Part shown: piece by piece, positions 1 to 9,282 of the stretch
Position numbering within the stretch: position 1 is the first letter of the stretch
Layout of the letters: every line of letters starts with the position of its first letter
From: Catenulispora sp. GP43
Lineage (GTDB): Bacteria; Actinomycetota; Actinomycetes; Streptomycetales; Catenulisporaceae
Direction of reading: 5' to 3'
DNA length: 64,000 nt
Assembly (NCBI RefSeq): GCF_041260665.1
Contig: NZ_JBGCCT010000009.1
Location: 62,001 to 126,000, forward strand
Notes under the pieces: model-generated
Seen by the model: the letters and a program-made list of their open reading frames with translations, nothing else
What the model was told of the DNA's origin: nothing
Database searches by the model: none
Program-made: the position numbers and the translations under genes

Positions 1-176
1 GCCGAGTAGGACCGGCCGGTGAGCTTGCGCAGGCGGGCGTCGTGGATGCCGACGCGGAAGTCGTGGGCGTCGCGGATCATCGGGGAGCGCGAGGTGCGGG
101 CGATGGCGGTCTCGACCTCGCGCTCGACGGAGGCCAGGGTGCCCTCGACGATCTCCAGCAGCACCGGGTTCAGCAC
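1..176 (-). CDS. hyuB: Hydantoinase B / oxoprolinase family protein, N-terminus only
   Basis: Only the first 58 residues are present; the gene leaves the window on the left. The visible start (VLNPVLLEIVEGTL, then IARTSRSPMIRDAHDF) is the typical N-terminus of the HyuB / 5-oxoprolinase beta family, which works with HyuA in ATP-dependent opening of hydantoin-like or pyroglutamate rings. The GTG start at 176 overlaps the hyuA stop by 7 bases, so the two are translationally coupled and probably form one enzyme. HyuB proteins usually exceed 500 residues, so most of the gene is missing here. The substrate cannot be read from the sequence: N-methylhydantoin, hydantoin, 5-oxoproline or a related cyclic amide are all possible. 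Confidence 0.85.
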   Translation of the reverse strand, partial: MLNPVLLEIVEGTLASVEREVETAIARTSRSPMIRDAHDFRVGIHDARLRKLTGRSYS

Positions 177-2254
177 GGCGGGTCCTCCCGGTCCGGGCCG
201 GCGGCCGGGGTGAGGAGCAGGTTGCCCCAGCGGTCCACGGCGCAGACGAATCCGGGATGCACCGGCACCGTCGAGCCGTACTCCTCGACGATCGCCGGGC
301 CGTGGATCCGGTCGCCGTGCATCAGGGTGCTGCGGTGATAGATGGCGGCCTCCACAGGGGTCTCGTCGAACCAAACCGGTCGGGTGCCCGCGGGTTCGGC
401 CCGCTGTCCGGCCTCGCGGACCGCCACCGCGGCGATCCGCGGCCGCCGGATCGGGCCGATGCCGGTGATCCGCAGGTTCACCCACTCCACTCCTTGACGG
501 GCGTCGTCCCGGAAGGAATATCCGTACATGACCTCATGGGCGGTGTGGAAGGCGTCGACGACGCTGTCGGCGGCGAACTCGCCGTCGGGCACCGGCACGC
601 GCACTTCGTAGGCCTGGCCGAAGTAGCGCAGGTCGGCGCTGCGTTTGAACACCTGCTCCGCGGCGGAGAACCCTTCGGTGTGCAGCGCTTCGGACGCGGC
701 CCTTTCCAGGTCTCCGAAGATCTCGGACACCCGCTCGGCGTCGACGCGGTCGTGGCGCCGGACGTAGGTCTGCACGTAGTCGTTGCGCACGTCCACGGTG
801 AGCAGCCCGAACGCCGAGACGTTGCCGGGGTCCGGCGGCACCAGGACGCCCCGCACGCCGAGGATGTCGACAAGACGACAAGCCAACAATGCGCCGGAGC
901 CGCCGAACGCGGTCAGCTGGAAGTCGCGGACGTCCAGCCCGCGCTTCACCGTCACCTGCCGCAGGGCGTTGGCCTGGCTCCACGCCGAGATCTCCAGGAT
1001 CCCGGCCGCGACCGCCTCCGGGCCCAGGCCGAGCGCGCCGCCGAGCCCGGCCAGGCCGGCGCGCGCGGCGTCCCGGTCCAGCGGCACCTCGCCGCCCAGC
1101 AGGCCGTCGGGGATGCGGCCCAGGACCAGGTGCGCGTCGGTGACCGTGACCTCGGTGCCGCCGCGGCCGTAGCAGACCGGGCCGGGGTCGGCGCCGGCCG
1201 AGCGGGGGCCGACCTTCAGCGTGCCCTCCGGCGCCAGCCAGGCGACCGAGCCGCCGCCGGCCCCGACCGTGACGACGTCGATCATCGGGATCTTCGACGG
1301 GTAGCCGCCGACGCCGCCCTCGGTGGTGACGGCCGGCTCGCCGTGCAGGACCACGGCGACGTCGGTCGAGGTGCCGCCGCCGTCCAGGGTCAGGATGCGC
1401 TCGAAGCCGGCGTGCGCGCAGATGAGCGCGGCGCCCAGGGCCCCGGCGGCCGGGCCGGACAGCACGGTCGTGACCGGCTGGCGGACCACCTCCTCGGCCG
1501 ACAGCACGCCGCCGTTCGACTTCATGACGTAGAAGGGGACGCGGCCGCCGTCGCCCGTCAAGGCGTCCAGTCGTTCCCGGATCCGGCCGACGTAGCCGGC
1601 GACGGTCGGCTTCACCGCGGCGTCGACGAGCGTGGTCATCGAGCGCTCGTACTCGCGGTACTCGGGCAGGACGTCGGAGGATATCGACACGGCCGCCTCG
1701 GGGAACTCCGCTTCGAGGACCTCGCGCATGGCTTGTTCGTGTTCTGCGTTGGCGTAGGAGTGCAGGAAGGAGACGCCGATGGAGCGGACGCCCGCCGCCT
1801 TCAGGAAGCGCGCGGCCTCCTTGGCGTCCGCGGTGCTGAAGGCCCGCACTTCCCGGCCGTCGGCGTCCAGCCGTCCGCCGACGCCGCGGACCAGGTCGGC
1901 CGGGACGATGCGCGGCGGCTTGACCCAGAAGTAGCTGTTGCCATAGCCGTCGGGGACGGACTGGCGCGCGATCTCCAACATGTGCTCGAACCCCGCGGTG
2001 GTGACGAACGCGAGGCTTTCGACCTTGCCCTGCAGGAGCTGGTTGGTGGCCACGGTGGTGCCGTGGCTGACCACGGCGATGTCCTGCGGGGCGGCGTCCA
2101 GCAGTGTCAGGGCTTTGCGGACGGCGGCGATGAACCCGCGCGAAGGGTCGTCGGGCGTCGAGGGCACCTTGCCGGCGACCGCCCGGCCGCCGTCCTCCTC
2201 GATCGCCACGACGTCGGTGAACGTCCCGCCGGTGTCGATGCCGATCCGGATCAC
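170..2254 (-). CDS. hyuA: Hydantoinase A / oxoprolinase family protein (ATP-binding subunit)
   Basis: A 694-residue protein, normal for HyuA. The N-terminus carries the phosphate-binding motif GIDTGGTFTD (residues 5-14) of the ASKHA-like hydantoinase/oxoprolinase fold. Further family motifs are LDGGGTSTDVAVV, VGAGGGSVAW and SAGADPGPVCYGRGG. The family hydrolyses cyclic amides with ATP and acts with HyuB, whose gene follows with a 7-base overlap. The GTG start at 2254 is chosen because the conserved sequence begins directly there (VIRIGIDTGG) and it overlaps the stop of the upstream nitrilase gene by 4 bases. The open frame continues far upstream, but that part is a shadow of the nitrilase gene. 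In this context it probably opens a ring made or transported by the upstream hydroxylase and permease; the exact substrate is unknown. Confidence 0.92.
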   Translation of the reverse strand: MIRIGIDTGGTFTDVVAIEEDGGRAVAGKVPSTPDDPSRGFIAAVRKALTLLDAAPQDIAVVSHGTTVATNQLLQGKVESLAFVTTAGFEHMLEIARQSVPDGYGNSYFWVKPPRIVPADLVRGVGGRLDADGREVRAFSTADAKEAARFLKAAGVRSIGVSFLHSYANAEHEQAMREVLEAEFPEAAVSISSDVLPEYREYERSMTTLVDAAVKPTVAGYVGRIRERLDALTGDGGRVPFYVMKSNGGVLSAEEVVRQPVTTVLSGPAAGALGAALICAHAGFERILTLDGGGTSTDVAVVLHGEPAVTTEGGVGGYPSKIPMIDVVTVGAGGGSVAWLAPEGTLKVGPRSAGADPGPVCYGRGGTEVTVTDAHLVLGRIPDGLLGGEVPLDRDAARAGLAGLGGALGLGPEAVAAGILEISAWSQANALRQVTVKRGLDVRDFQLTAFGGSGALLACRLVDILGVRGVLVPPDPGNVSAFGLLTVDVRNDYVQTYVRRHDRVDAERVSEIFGDLERAASEALHTEGFSAAEQVFKRSADLRYFGQAYEVRVPVPDGEFAADSVVDAFHTAHEVMYGYSFRDDARQGVEWVNLRITGIGPIRRPRIAAVAVREAGQRAEPAGTRPVWFDETPVEAAIYHRSTLMHGDRIHGPAIVEEYGSTVPVHPGFVCAVDRWGNLLLTPAAGPDREDPPC

Positions 2255-3147
2255 GAGCCGCCCCCGAGCCGGAACGGCGTCCGCGCCTGGCGGATCAGGT
2301 CCTTCTGGTGCTTGTCGAGCAGGCTCAGGTTGCGCTCGGCGAGGTGGTCGAAGGTCTGCGCCCGGTCGGAGCCGGGAGTCAGGGTCCGCATGGCGTCGGC
2401 GGGGTCGAGGCGGGCGGCGGCCCAGCCCTCGTGCGACGCGGCGCGGGCCACGACCTCGGCGGTCGGCGTGACGATGAGCGAGTTGCCGAAGTAGTGGACG
2501 CCGGCCGGGTCGGTGCCGGTGGCGTTGGCGCCGATGAGGTAGACGTGGTTGTCGTAGGCGCGGGCCCTGGTTGTCAGCTCCCAGATATCGGCGGAGCGCA
2601 GCAGCGCCGAGGGCCGGCAGATGATCTCGGCGCCGCGCACCGCCTGGATCCGGAACAGCTCGGGGAAGTCGCCGTCGAAGCACACGGACAGCCCGATCCG
2701 GCCCAGCTCGGTGTCGACGACGGTGACGGAGTCCCCGGGCGTGACCCACTCCCGCTCGCCGGGAAAGAGGTGCGTCTTGCGGTAGACGCCGAGGACCTCG
2801 CCGGCGGGATCGATGAGCACCGCCGAGTTGTAGACGACGCCGCGTTCCTCGCCACGTTCGTAGGTGCAGTGCACGACGTGGACGCCGAGGCGGCGCGCGG
2901 CCTGCTGCACCGGTTCGGTGGTGGGGCCGGGGACCGGGCTCATCAGGTCCCAGAGATCCTCCACCGGGATCCCGGGAGTGAAGCCCGTGGTGACGGCCTC
3001 CGGCAGGACGAGCAGGTCGGCGCCGGTCGCGCCGACGCAGCGCTCGATGAGCTCGACGGCCCGGTTGAGGTTCTCCGCGACGCTGTTGGCGGTCAGGGGG
3101 CCGGGATGGGGCGCGAGTTGGAGGGCGGCAGCGGTCAGGGAGCGCAT
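2251..3147 (-). CDS. Carbon-nitrogen hydrolase (nitrilase superfamily)
   Basis: A 298-residue protein with the complete Glu-Lys-Cys triad of the nitrilase superfamily: E50 in VLPEAVTTG, K124 in YRKTHLFPGE and C156 in SVCFDGDFPE. Such enzymes hydrolyse amides, N-carbamoyl groups or nitriles. Placed between a molybdenum hydroxylase and a hydantoinase, it most plausibly hydrolyses the linear amide or carbamoyl product of ring opening, for example an N-carbamoyl amino acid. That role is inferred from context. The ATG at 3147 follows a GAGG-type ribosome site. About 100 bases separate it from the coxG-like gene upstream, and its stop overlaps hyuA by 4 bases, so it probably belongs to the same leftward operon. 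A true nitrilase or aliphatic amidase cannot be excluded. Confidence 0.9.
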   Translation of the reverse strand: MRSLTAAALQLAPHPGPLTANSVAENLNRAVELIERCVGATGADLLVLPEAVTTGFTPGIPVEDLWDLMSPVPGPTTEPVQQAARRLGVHVVHCTYERGEERGVVYNSAVLIDPAGEVLGVYRKTHLFPGEREWVTPGDSVTVVDTELGRIGLSVCFDGDFPELFRIQAVRGAEIICRPSALLRSADIWELTTRARAYDNHVYLIGANATGTDPAGVHYFGNSLIVTPTAEVVARAASHEGWAAARLDPADAMRTLTPGSDRAQTFDHLAERNLSLLDKHQKDLIRQARTPFRLGGGS

Positions 3148-3247
3148 GTGATACCTCGGTGGTTCAGCTGGTGCGACACAGAGTTGACGAGCGACGGCGT
3201 CCGGCCCGCGCCATCCATGTGAAGCGCTCCAGTCTCGCCGCAGGCGC

Positions 3248-3934
3248 TCATCGGGCCCCCCGGCGACCGCTCAGGCGCCCGAGCACATACCCGAGCACCA
3301 CGCCGCTCAGCGCCGCGGCCGCTCCGGCGAGCGTCGCCCCGGCGTTCGACGAGCTCAGCTGCCCGGACGGGGCCGCGACCGGATATGCCGTGACCGGTCC
3401 GGCCGCCGAGCGCGCCACCGCGGCGGCCGGCACCGCTTCGGCCTGGCCGCCGGCCGCCTCGACCGCTCTGGCACCCTCAACCGCTCCGGCACCCTCGCGC
3501 GCGAGCAGCCCGTCCATCCCGCCGAAGAACTGTCCGGCCAGCTTCCGGGCCACCCCGCCGAGCATCCGCTGCCCGACGCCGCCGACCACGCCGCCGATCA
3601 CCGCGTCGGCGTCGTACTCGACGCGGGTGCGCGCGACCGCCTCGTCGACCAGCAGCATGCGACACTCCGCCGAGACCGTCCCCGGCGCGCCGGCGCCGGA
3701 GGCGCGCAGCGTGAACGAGCGCGGCGCGGCCTGCTCGGCCAGTTCGACGCGGCCTTTGTACGTGCCCTTGATGGAGCCGACGCCGACGGTGACGACCATG
3801 TCGTACACGTCGGGGGCGACCATCTCCAGGCGCTCACAGCCGGGGATCGCCGCCGCCAGGGTCCGTGGGTCCGTCAGCGCTTCGTAGACCCGCCCCACGT
3901 CGGCGTTGAGAACCGCGCTCCCGGAGACCTTCAC
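3248..3934 (-). CDS. CoxG-like SRPBCC protein with C-terminal membrane anchor
   Basis: A 228-residue protein. Residues 1-150 match the CoxG branch of the SRPBCC fold (MKVSGSAVLNADVGRVYEAL, then AAAIPGCERLE, then SIKGTYKGRVEL). A Pro/Ala-rich linker and one membrane helix near residues 195-218 follow, ending in basic residues (GRLSGRRGAR). CoxG-type proteins accompany molybdenum hydroxylases and are thought to help recruit or mature the enzyme at the membrane; the C-terminal anchor here fits that. The GTG start at 3934 overlaps the stop of the large-subunit gene by 4 bases (GTGA), so the two are coupled. Direct ligand binding by the START-like cavity is an alternative role. Confidence 0.88.
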   Translation of the reverse strand: MKVSGSAVLNADVGRVYEALTDPRTLAAAIPGCERLEMVAPDVYDMVVTVGVGSIKGTYKGRVELAEQAAPRSFTLRASGAGAPGTVSAECRMLLVDEAVARTRVEYDADAVIGGVVGGVGQRMLGGVARKLAGQFFGGMDGLLAREGAGAVEGARAVEAAGGQAEAVPAAAVARSAAGPVTAYPVAAPSGQLSSSNAGATLAGAAAALSGVVLGYVLGRLSGRRGAR

Positions 3935-6327
3935 GCGCTCACCTGTTCCTTCCGCGACTTCCGCGTCTCGTGCAGCTTCCGCAGCTCGTACAGCTCGCTC
4001 GGCGAGATCGGCATGCGCCGGACGGCCAGCCCCTCGGCGTCCTCGATCGCCGAGGCGACCGCCGCCGAGGTGGGGATGACCCCGGCCTCGCCGGCGCCCT
4101 TCAACCCCAGGGGGTTCACTCCCGATGCCGTGACCATGTGGGCCGTCTGGATATGCGGCACCTCCGTGGCGAACGGGATCAGGAAGTCCATGTAGGAGGC
4201 GTTCACCAACTGCCCCGCGTCGTCGTAGACGATCCGCTCGTACAGTGCTCCCCCGACGCCCTGCGCGACGCCGCCGTGCACCTGGCCCTCGACGATGCGC
4301 GGGTTCACCACCACACCGCAGTCGTGCACGACGCAGTACCGCAGGATGCGGATATCGGCTGTCTCGGGGTCGGTCTCGACCACGACGCCGTGCGCCCCGG
4401 CCGCGAACGTCGAGCGCTCCGGCATGTAGTAGCCGGTCGCCTCCAGGCCCGGCTCGTCGCCGGTGCCGACGGCCGCGGCGAACTGCGTGGCCGCCTTGGC
4501 CGCCTCGTCGAAGGCGTAGCGCAGCGGGTTCGAGAGCACCGCGACCGTGCGCAGGTCGATCGACGCCGCGGGGTCGTCGCGGCGCCGCACCGTGCCGTCG
4601 ACCAGTTCCAGGTCCTCGGGGGCGGTACCGCCGCCCAGCGCCGCCGCCGCGATCCGCTTCGCCTTCTCGGCGACCTTGCCGGCGGCGACCGCGACGGCGT
4701 TCCCGCTCGTCACGATCGCGCGCGAGGCGAACGTCCCGACCGCGTACTTGAACCGCCGGGTGTCGCCGGTGATGACGGTGACGTCGCCGACGCCGACCCC
4801 CAGCACGTCGGCGGCGATCTGCGCGAGCGACGTGTAGTGCCCCTGGCCCTGGGTGGTGAGCCCGGTGGAGACGACGATCTCCCCGGTCGTCTCCACCTTG
4901 ACGTGCGCGCCCTCGTACGGCCCCATGCCCGTGCCCTCGACGTACGCCCCGATCCCGATCCCGATCCGGCGCCCCTCGGCGGCGGCCGCGGCGCGCTCGG
5001 CCTCGAAGCCGTCCCAGCCGACGAGCTCGCGGATCATCCGCAGCATCGTCGGGTAGTCGCCCGAGTCGTAGATGAGCGGGCGTCCGTCCTGGAAGACCAG
5101 GCCCTGGTCGTAGGGCATCTCCTCGGGCTGGATCAGGTTCGCCTCGCGCACCGCGAGCCGGTCCAGGCCCAGGTATTCGGCGATCGCGTCCATCGTCCGC
5201 TCCATCGCGAACACGCCTTGCGGACGTCCGGCGCCGCGGTAGGGCGTGACGATGACGGTGTTCGTGTACAGCGATGTGAACTCGACCCGGTACGCGCCGA
5301 CCTTGTAGGGCCCCAGCAGCTGCGTGGACGTCACGATCGGCACGATGATCCCGTAGGGCACGTAGGCCCCGTTGTCGTGCCAGATCTCGACGCTCAGTCC
5401 GAGCAGCCGTCCGGAGCCGTCGAACCCGGCCTCGACGTGCTGCTGCTGGCCGCGCTCATGGGCGCTGGAGATGAAGTGCTCGCGCCGGTCCTCGACCCAC
5501 TTCACGTCCCGGCCGAGCGTCATCGCCGCCCACGGCACCAGGATCTCCTCGGGCCAGGGATGCACGATCTTCACGCCGAACCCGCCGCCGACGTCGGGGG
5601 TGATCACCTCGACGCGGTCCGGCGGCAGCTCCAGCTTGGCCGCCACGGCCAGGCGGACGCTGGTCGAGGTCTGGGTCGAGGTGTGGACTCGCAGGGTCCT
5701 GTCATCGGCGTCCCAGTGCGCCAGGACGCCTTTGCCCTCCATCGGCATCGAGGCGCTGCGCTCGATCTGCAGGTCCAGCGACAGGCGGTGCGGGGCGGCG
5801 GCGATGGCACCGCGGGCGTCGCCCTTGCCGTTGGTCTGCACGCTGCGCGCGGCGATGTTGCCCGGGACCTCGTCGTGCACGAGTCGCTGCGCCGCCCTGG
5901 CCTGGTCGATGCCCACCACCGGCGGCAGGTCCTCGTAGGTGACCACGATCCGCTCGGCGGCGTCCTCGGCGAGGTAGCGATCGGTCGCGACCACCATGAC
6001 CACGGCCTCGCCGACGTGGTTGACCTCGTCCTTGGCCAGGCAGTACGGGGTGCGGGGATGGCTGAGGTCGGGATGCGGGATCAGCAGCGGGAGCGGTTCG
6101 GCGACGCGGCCGGGCAGGTCCTCGTGGGTGTAGACGGCGACGAGGCCCTCGACGTCCAGCGCGTCGGTGACATCGATGTCTGCGATGCGCGCGTGCGCGA
6201 CCGGGCTGCGGACGAAGGCCGCCGCGAGTGCGCCGCGGCCGAGGTCGTCGAGATAGCGGCCATCGCCTCGCAGAAGACGCGGATCCTCTTTGCGGACCAG
6301 CGGTTGGCCGACGAGCTTGTCACTCAT
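3931..6327 (-). CDS. Xanthine dehydrogenase/CO dehydrogenase family, molybdopterin-binding large subunit
   Basis: A 798-residue Moco subunit. It opens with VGQPLVRKEDPRLLRGDGRYLDDL, typical of the CoxL/XdhA family, and ends with the motif holding the catalytic glutamate, KGAGEAGVIP (near residue 740). The active-site loop reads PYRGAGRPQG (near residue 360). Genuine aerobic CO dehydrogenases (form I) carry AYRCSFR with a cysteine, so this belongs to the broader hydroxylase group (form II / xanthine or aldehyde oxidase type) and should hydroxylate an N-heterocycle or aldehyde, not oxidise CO. The ATG at 6327 overlaps the small-subunit stop as ATGA, and the stop overlaps the coxG-like gene. The longer upstream frame only shadows the small subunit. 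Confidence 0.94.
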   Translation of the reverse strand: MSDKLVGQPLVRKEDPRLLRGDGRYLDDLGRGALAAAFVRSPVAHARIADIDVTDALDVEGLVAVYTHEDLPGRVAEPLPLLIPHPDLSHPRTPYCLAKDEVNHVGEAVVMVVATDRYLAEDAAERIVVTYEDLPPVVGIDQARAAQRLVHDEVPGNIAARSVQTNGKGDARGAIAAAPHRLSLDLQIERSASMPMEGKGVLAHWDADDRTLRVHTSTQTSTSVRLAVAAKLELPPDRVEVITPDVGGGFGVKIVHPWPEEILVPWAAMTLGRDVKWVEDRREHFISSAHERGQQQHVEAGFDGSGRLLGLSVEIWHDNGAYVPYGIIVPIVTSTQLLGPYKVGAYRVEFTSLYTNTVIVTPYRGAGRPQGVFAMERTMDAIAEYLGLDRLAVREANLIQPEEMPYDQGLVFQDGRPLIYDSGDYPTMLRMIRELVGWDGFEAERAAAAAEGRRIGIGIGAYVEGTGMGPYEGAHVKVETTGEIVVSTGLTTQGQGHYTSLAQIAADVLGVGVGDVTVITGDTRRFKYAVGTFASRAIVTSGNAVAVAAGKVAEKAKRIAAAALGGGTAPEDLELVDGTVRRRDDPAASIDLRTVAVLSNPLRYAFDEAAKAATQFAAAVGTGDEPGLEATGYYMPERSTFAAGAHGVVVETDPETADIRILRYCVVHDCGVVVNPRIVEGQVHGGVAQGVGGALYERIVYDDAGQLVNASYMDFLIPFATEVPHIQTAHMVTASGVNPLGLKGAGEAGVIPTSAAVASAIEDAEGLAVRRMPISPSELYELRKLHETRKSRKEQVSA

Positions 6328-6842
6328 GCGGCGCCTCCCGCTCCGGCTTGATCTGCATCCCTTTCCCTCAAGATCTCGGCCGCGCGAAGGACTGCGGCGA
6401 CGATGTTCTGGTAGCCGGTGCAGCGGCACAGGTTCCCGCCGATGGCCTCGCGCGCCTCCTCCTCGGTCGGCTTGGGGTTCTCCTCCAGGTAGGCGGTGAT
6501 CGTCGTGATGAAGCCGGGGGTGCAGAATCCGCATTGCAGGCCGTGGCATTCCTGGAAGGCTTGTTGCACGGGGCCGAGTTCGCCGCCGGAGTCGCAGCAT
6601 CCTTCGACGGTGGTGATCGCGTGGCCGTCGGCGGAGACCGCGAAGATGAGGCAGGCGCGGACCGGGACGCCGTCCATCAACACCGTGCACGCACCGCAGA
6701 CGCCGTGTTCGCAGCCGAGGTGCGTGCCGGTGAGACCGAGGTCCATGCGCAGGAAGTCGGCCAGCAGGCGTCGGGCCGGGGCATCGGCACGCCGGGCGAC
6801 GCCGTTGACTGTGACAGTGATCTGATGCAGCTGCTCGGTCAC
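6324..6842 (-). CDS. 2Fe-2S small subunit of the molybdenum hydroxylase
   Basis: A 172-residue iron-sulfur subunit. All eight cluster cysteines are visible: the plant-ferredoxin type set C44, C49, C52 (CEHGVCGAC) and C64, and the C-terminal set C104 and C107 (CGFC) with C139 and C141 (CRC). It passes electrons between the Moco site of the large subunit and FAD of the medium subunit. The start is the GTG at 6842, where family similarity begins and which overlaps the medium-subunit stop by 4 bases. The gene order medium-small-large is that of coxMSL-type operons. Confidence 0.94.
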   Translation of the reverse strand: MTEQLHQITVTVNGVARRADAPARRLLADFLRMDLGLTGTHLGCEHGVCGACTVLMDGVPVRACLIFAVSADGHAITTVEGCCDSGGELGPVQQAFQECHGLQCGFCTPGFITTITAYLEENPKPTEEEAREAIGGNLCRCTGYQNIVAAVLRAAEILRERDADQAGAGGAA

Positions 6843-7687
6843 GGTGCCACCGCCTCGTATGCCGCCTTCAGGGAGCGCGCGGTCAGGATGCGAGCCAGAT
6901 GCCTGCGATACTCGGCGGTCGCGTGGATGTCGTCCTCGGGGTCGAGCTGGTCGGCCGCGTGTTCGGCGGCGGACTCCCAGTCGGCACCGGCGGCGGTGAC
7001 GTCCACGACCCGCGGCACCGGCCCCATCCCGATGTACACCGCCTTCGCTGAGGTCACGGACCCGGACTCGTCGACACGGACCGAGGTCCCGACGCCGCAC
7101 ATCGCGTAGTCGCCGTTGCGGCGGGACAGTTCGCGCCAGTCGGTTCCGGTGCGGCCCTTCGGTTTCGGGAAGTAGGCCTCGACGGCCAATTCGTCCTCCT
7201 GACAGGACGATTCCATGGGCCCCACGAAGAAATCGGCCGCCTTGACGACCCGTTCGCCGCCGCGTTCCGAGCGCAGGAGCACCTCGCCGTCCAGGAGCGC
7301 CAGGACCGCCGGCATCTCGGCACACGGATCCGCGTGGACGAGGCTGCCCACGGTCGTGCCCCGGTTGCGGATCGTCGGATGCGCGACGGTCCGGACGGCC
7401 TGGCGTAAGAGGGGCACGGCTTCGAAGGCGTGCGTGGCGCGCTCGACGTCGGAGTGCCGGGCCAGCGCGCCGACCCGGACGCCTTCCAGGTCCGTGCGCA
7501 CGTAGGCGAGCTCGTCCAGCCGGTTCACGTCGATCAGCCGGGCGGGCGCCGTCAGCCGCATGTTCAGCATCGGCACCAGGCTCTGGCCGCCGGCCAGCAC
7601 TTTGGCGTGGGCACCGTGTTCGGCCAGCAACCGCACGGCCTCGTCGACCGTGTCCGGGCCGTGATACACCACCGGCGGGGGCTTCAT
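6839..7687 (-). CDS. FAD-binding medium subunit of the molybdenum hydroxylase
   Basis: A 282-residue protein of the CoxM/XdhB type. It has the FAD-contact motif AGGQSLVPMLNMRL (from about residue 32) and the second motif TIRNRGTTVGSLVHADP (about residues 105-121). It is the FAD subunit that passes electrons to the external acceptor. A GAAGAGGA ribosome site lies about 8 bases before the ATG at 7687. It is the first of four overlapping genes (medium, small, large, coxG-like). About 135 bases separate it from the permease gene, so it may be cotranscribed from further upstream or have its own promoter in that gap. Confidence 0.93.
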   Translation of the reverse strand: MKPPPVVYHGPDTVDEAVRLLAEHGAHAKVLAGGQSLVPMLNMRLTAPARLIDVNRLDELAYVRTDLEGVRVGALARHSDVERATHAFEAVPLLRQAVRTVAHPTIRNRGTTVGSLVHADPCAEMPAVLALLDGEVLLRSERGGERVVKAADFFVGPMESSCQEDELAVEAYFPKPKGRTGTDWRELSRRNGDYAMCGVGTSVRVDESGSVTSAKAVYIGMGPVPRVVDVTAAGADWESAAEHAADQLDPEDDIHATAEYRRHLARILTARSLKAAYEAVAP

Positions 7688-7822
7688 GGAGGCATCCTCT
7701 TCTCACCGAAAGGGTCGCGGCGACGTCGACTTCTGCCGAACGCCGCCGCGATCGCTGGCTGAACTTGCCCATGGAATTCGCGTCCGGGGCATGTCGCCGG
7801 CGTCCTGCCTGCCTGTCGCTGT

Positions 7823-9262
7823 CTACTCCTGGCCTTGTACCCCGCCCGGGGGACCCGATACTTCGGTTGGGCCGTCCGCGCCGCCGGCCGCGCCCCCGCC
7901 GGAGGCCTTCAGGTACTGCGGGGCGATGAGCCGGGCCCCGTGGTAGAAGACGATGGTCACGATGGTGCCCAGCGCGATCCCGGACAGCGAGAAGTTGTCG
8001 GTGAACTTCAGGCTGGTGTCGCCGATGCCGATGATGACGCCGGCCGCGATCGGGACCAGGTTCAGCGGATTGCCGAAGTCCACCCGGTTCTCGGTCCAGA
8101 TCTTCACGCCGAGCAGGCCGATCATGCCGTACAGGACCACGGTGATACCGCCCAGGACGCCGCCGGGGGTGGCCGCGACCAGGGCGCCGAACTTGGGCGA
8201 GAGGCCGAACAGGATGGCCACGAGCGCCGCGACGTAGTAGGCCGCCGTGGAGTAAACGCGGGTGGCGGCCATGACGCCGATGTTCTCCGCGTAGGTGGTG
8301 GTCGGGGAGCCGCCGAAGGTGCTGGCCACGACGGTGCCGAAACCGTCGGCGGCGATGGCGCGGCCCATGTACGGGTCCAGGTCGTCGCCGGTCATCTCGG
8401 CGACCGCCTTGACGTGCCCGGTGTTCTCGGCGACCAGCGCGATCACCGCCGGGAGCACCAGCAGGATGAAGGCCCACTTGAACTCCGGGAAGTCCCAGCC
8501 GGCGACCTGGTGCGCGCCCGTGCCGGTGGTCTTGTCCGGGAAGCCGATCCACCGGGCGGACTTCACCGCGTCGAAGTTGACGCGCCAGTGCGTGGTGTCG
8601 TGGCCGGCCCCGGAGTCGTAGGACGTGATCTTGCCGAAGATCCGGTCCGCGACCCAGGAGAGCACGTAACCGAACACCAGCGCGACGAAGATCGCTATCC
8701 GGCCGAGGAACCCGCGGGCGCCGACCATTATCCCGATCGCGAACACCATGGTGATCAGCGCGATCCACTGGTCCTGCGGCCAGTAGACGTCGGCCACCAC
8801 CGGCGCCAGGTTGAAGCCGATCAGCAGCACCACGGCCCCGGTCACGACCGGGGGCAGGACGGCGTGGATGACCTGCGCGCCGAGGAAGTGGATCAGGACC
8901 CCGACGGCCAGCAGGACCAGGCCGGCGACCAGGATGGCGCCGGTGACCTGCTGGTCGTCGCCGCCCTGCGCGCGGATCGCGGCCACGCCGCCGACGAAGC
9001 TCGCCGAGGTGCCCAGGTAGCTGGGGATCTTGTTCTTGACGATCAGCAGGAAGCAGATCGTGGCGAACCCGCTCATCAGGATCGCCAGCTGCGGATTCAG
9101 ACCCATGACCAGGGGGAAGACGAACGTGGCGCCGAACATCGCGACGACGTGCTGCGCGCCCAGGCCGACCGTGCGCGGCCAGGACAGGCGCTCGTCGGGG
9201 CGGACGACCGAGCCCGGTGGTGGAGTCTTGCCTTCGTATGCGACCCGCCAGCCCAATGTCAT
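7823..9262 (-). CDS. NCS2-family nucleobase permease (UraA-type)
   Basis: A 479-residue, highly hydrophobic transporter with about 14 membrane segments. Signature residues of NCS2 symporters are visible: the TM8 glutamate in IALVAENTGHVKAV and the TM10 motif GGSPTTTYAENIGVMAATRVY. The TYAENIGVMA form is closer to the uracil permeases UraA/PyrP than to xanthine or urate permeases, so uracil or a related pyrimidine is the first guess for the substrate; a purine is possible. The ATG at 9262 is the only good start. A perfect CRP-type palindrome lies 21-36 bases upstream, and the PucR-family gene lies upstream on the same strand. It probably supplies the substrate for the downstream hydroxylase/hydantoinase operon. 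Confidence 0.92.
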   Translation of the reverse strand: MTLGWRVAYEGKTPPPGSVVRPDERLSWPRTVGLGAQHVVAMFGATFVFPLVMGLNPQLAILMSGFATICFLLIVKNKIPSYLGTSASFVGGVAAIRAQGGDDQQVTGAILVAGLVLLAVGVLIHFLGAQVIHAVLPPVVTGAVVLLIGFNLAPVVADVYWPQDQWIALITMVFAIGIMVGARGFLGRIAIFVALVFGYVLSWVADRIFGKITSYDSGAGHDTTHWRVNFDAVKSARWIGFPDKTTGTGAHQVAGWDFPEFKWAFILLVLPAVIALVAENTGHVKAVAEMTGDDLDPYMGRAIAADGFGTVVASTFGGSPTTTYAENIGVMAATRVYSTAAYYVAALVAILFGLSPKFGALVAATPGGVLGGITVVLYGMIGLLGVKIWTENRVDFGNPLNLVPIAAGVIIGIGDTSLKFTDNFSLSGIALGTIVTIVFYHGARLIAPQYLKASGGGAAGGADGPTEVSGPPGGVQGQE

Positions 9263-9282
9263 GGGGCGGACTGTAGCGACGC

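Noticed and set aside
257-2494. Long plus-strand frame of 745 codons
   Set aside because: It lies antisense to hyuA/nitrilase and shows no protein family; such frames are common in high-GC DNA.
3931-6690. Extended start of the hydroxylase large subunit at 6690
   Set aside because: The extra 121 codons shadow the small-subunit gene in another frame; the ATGA overlap at 6327 gives the true start.
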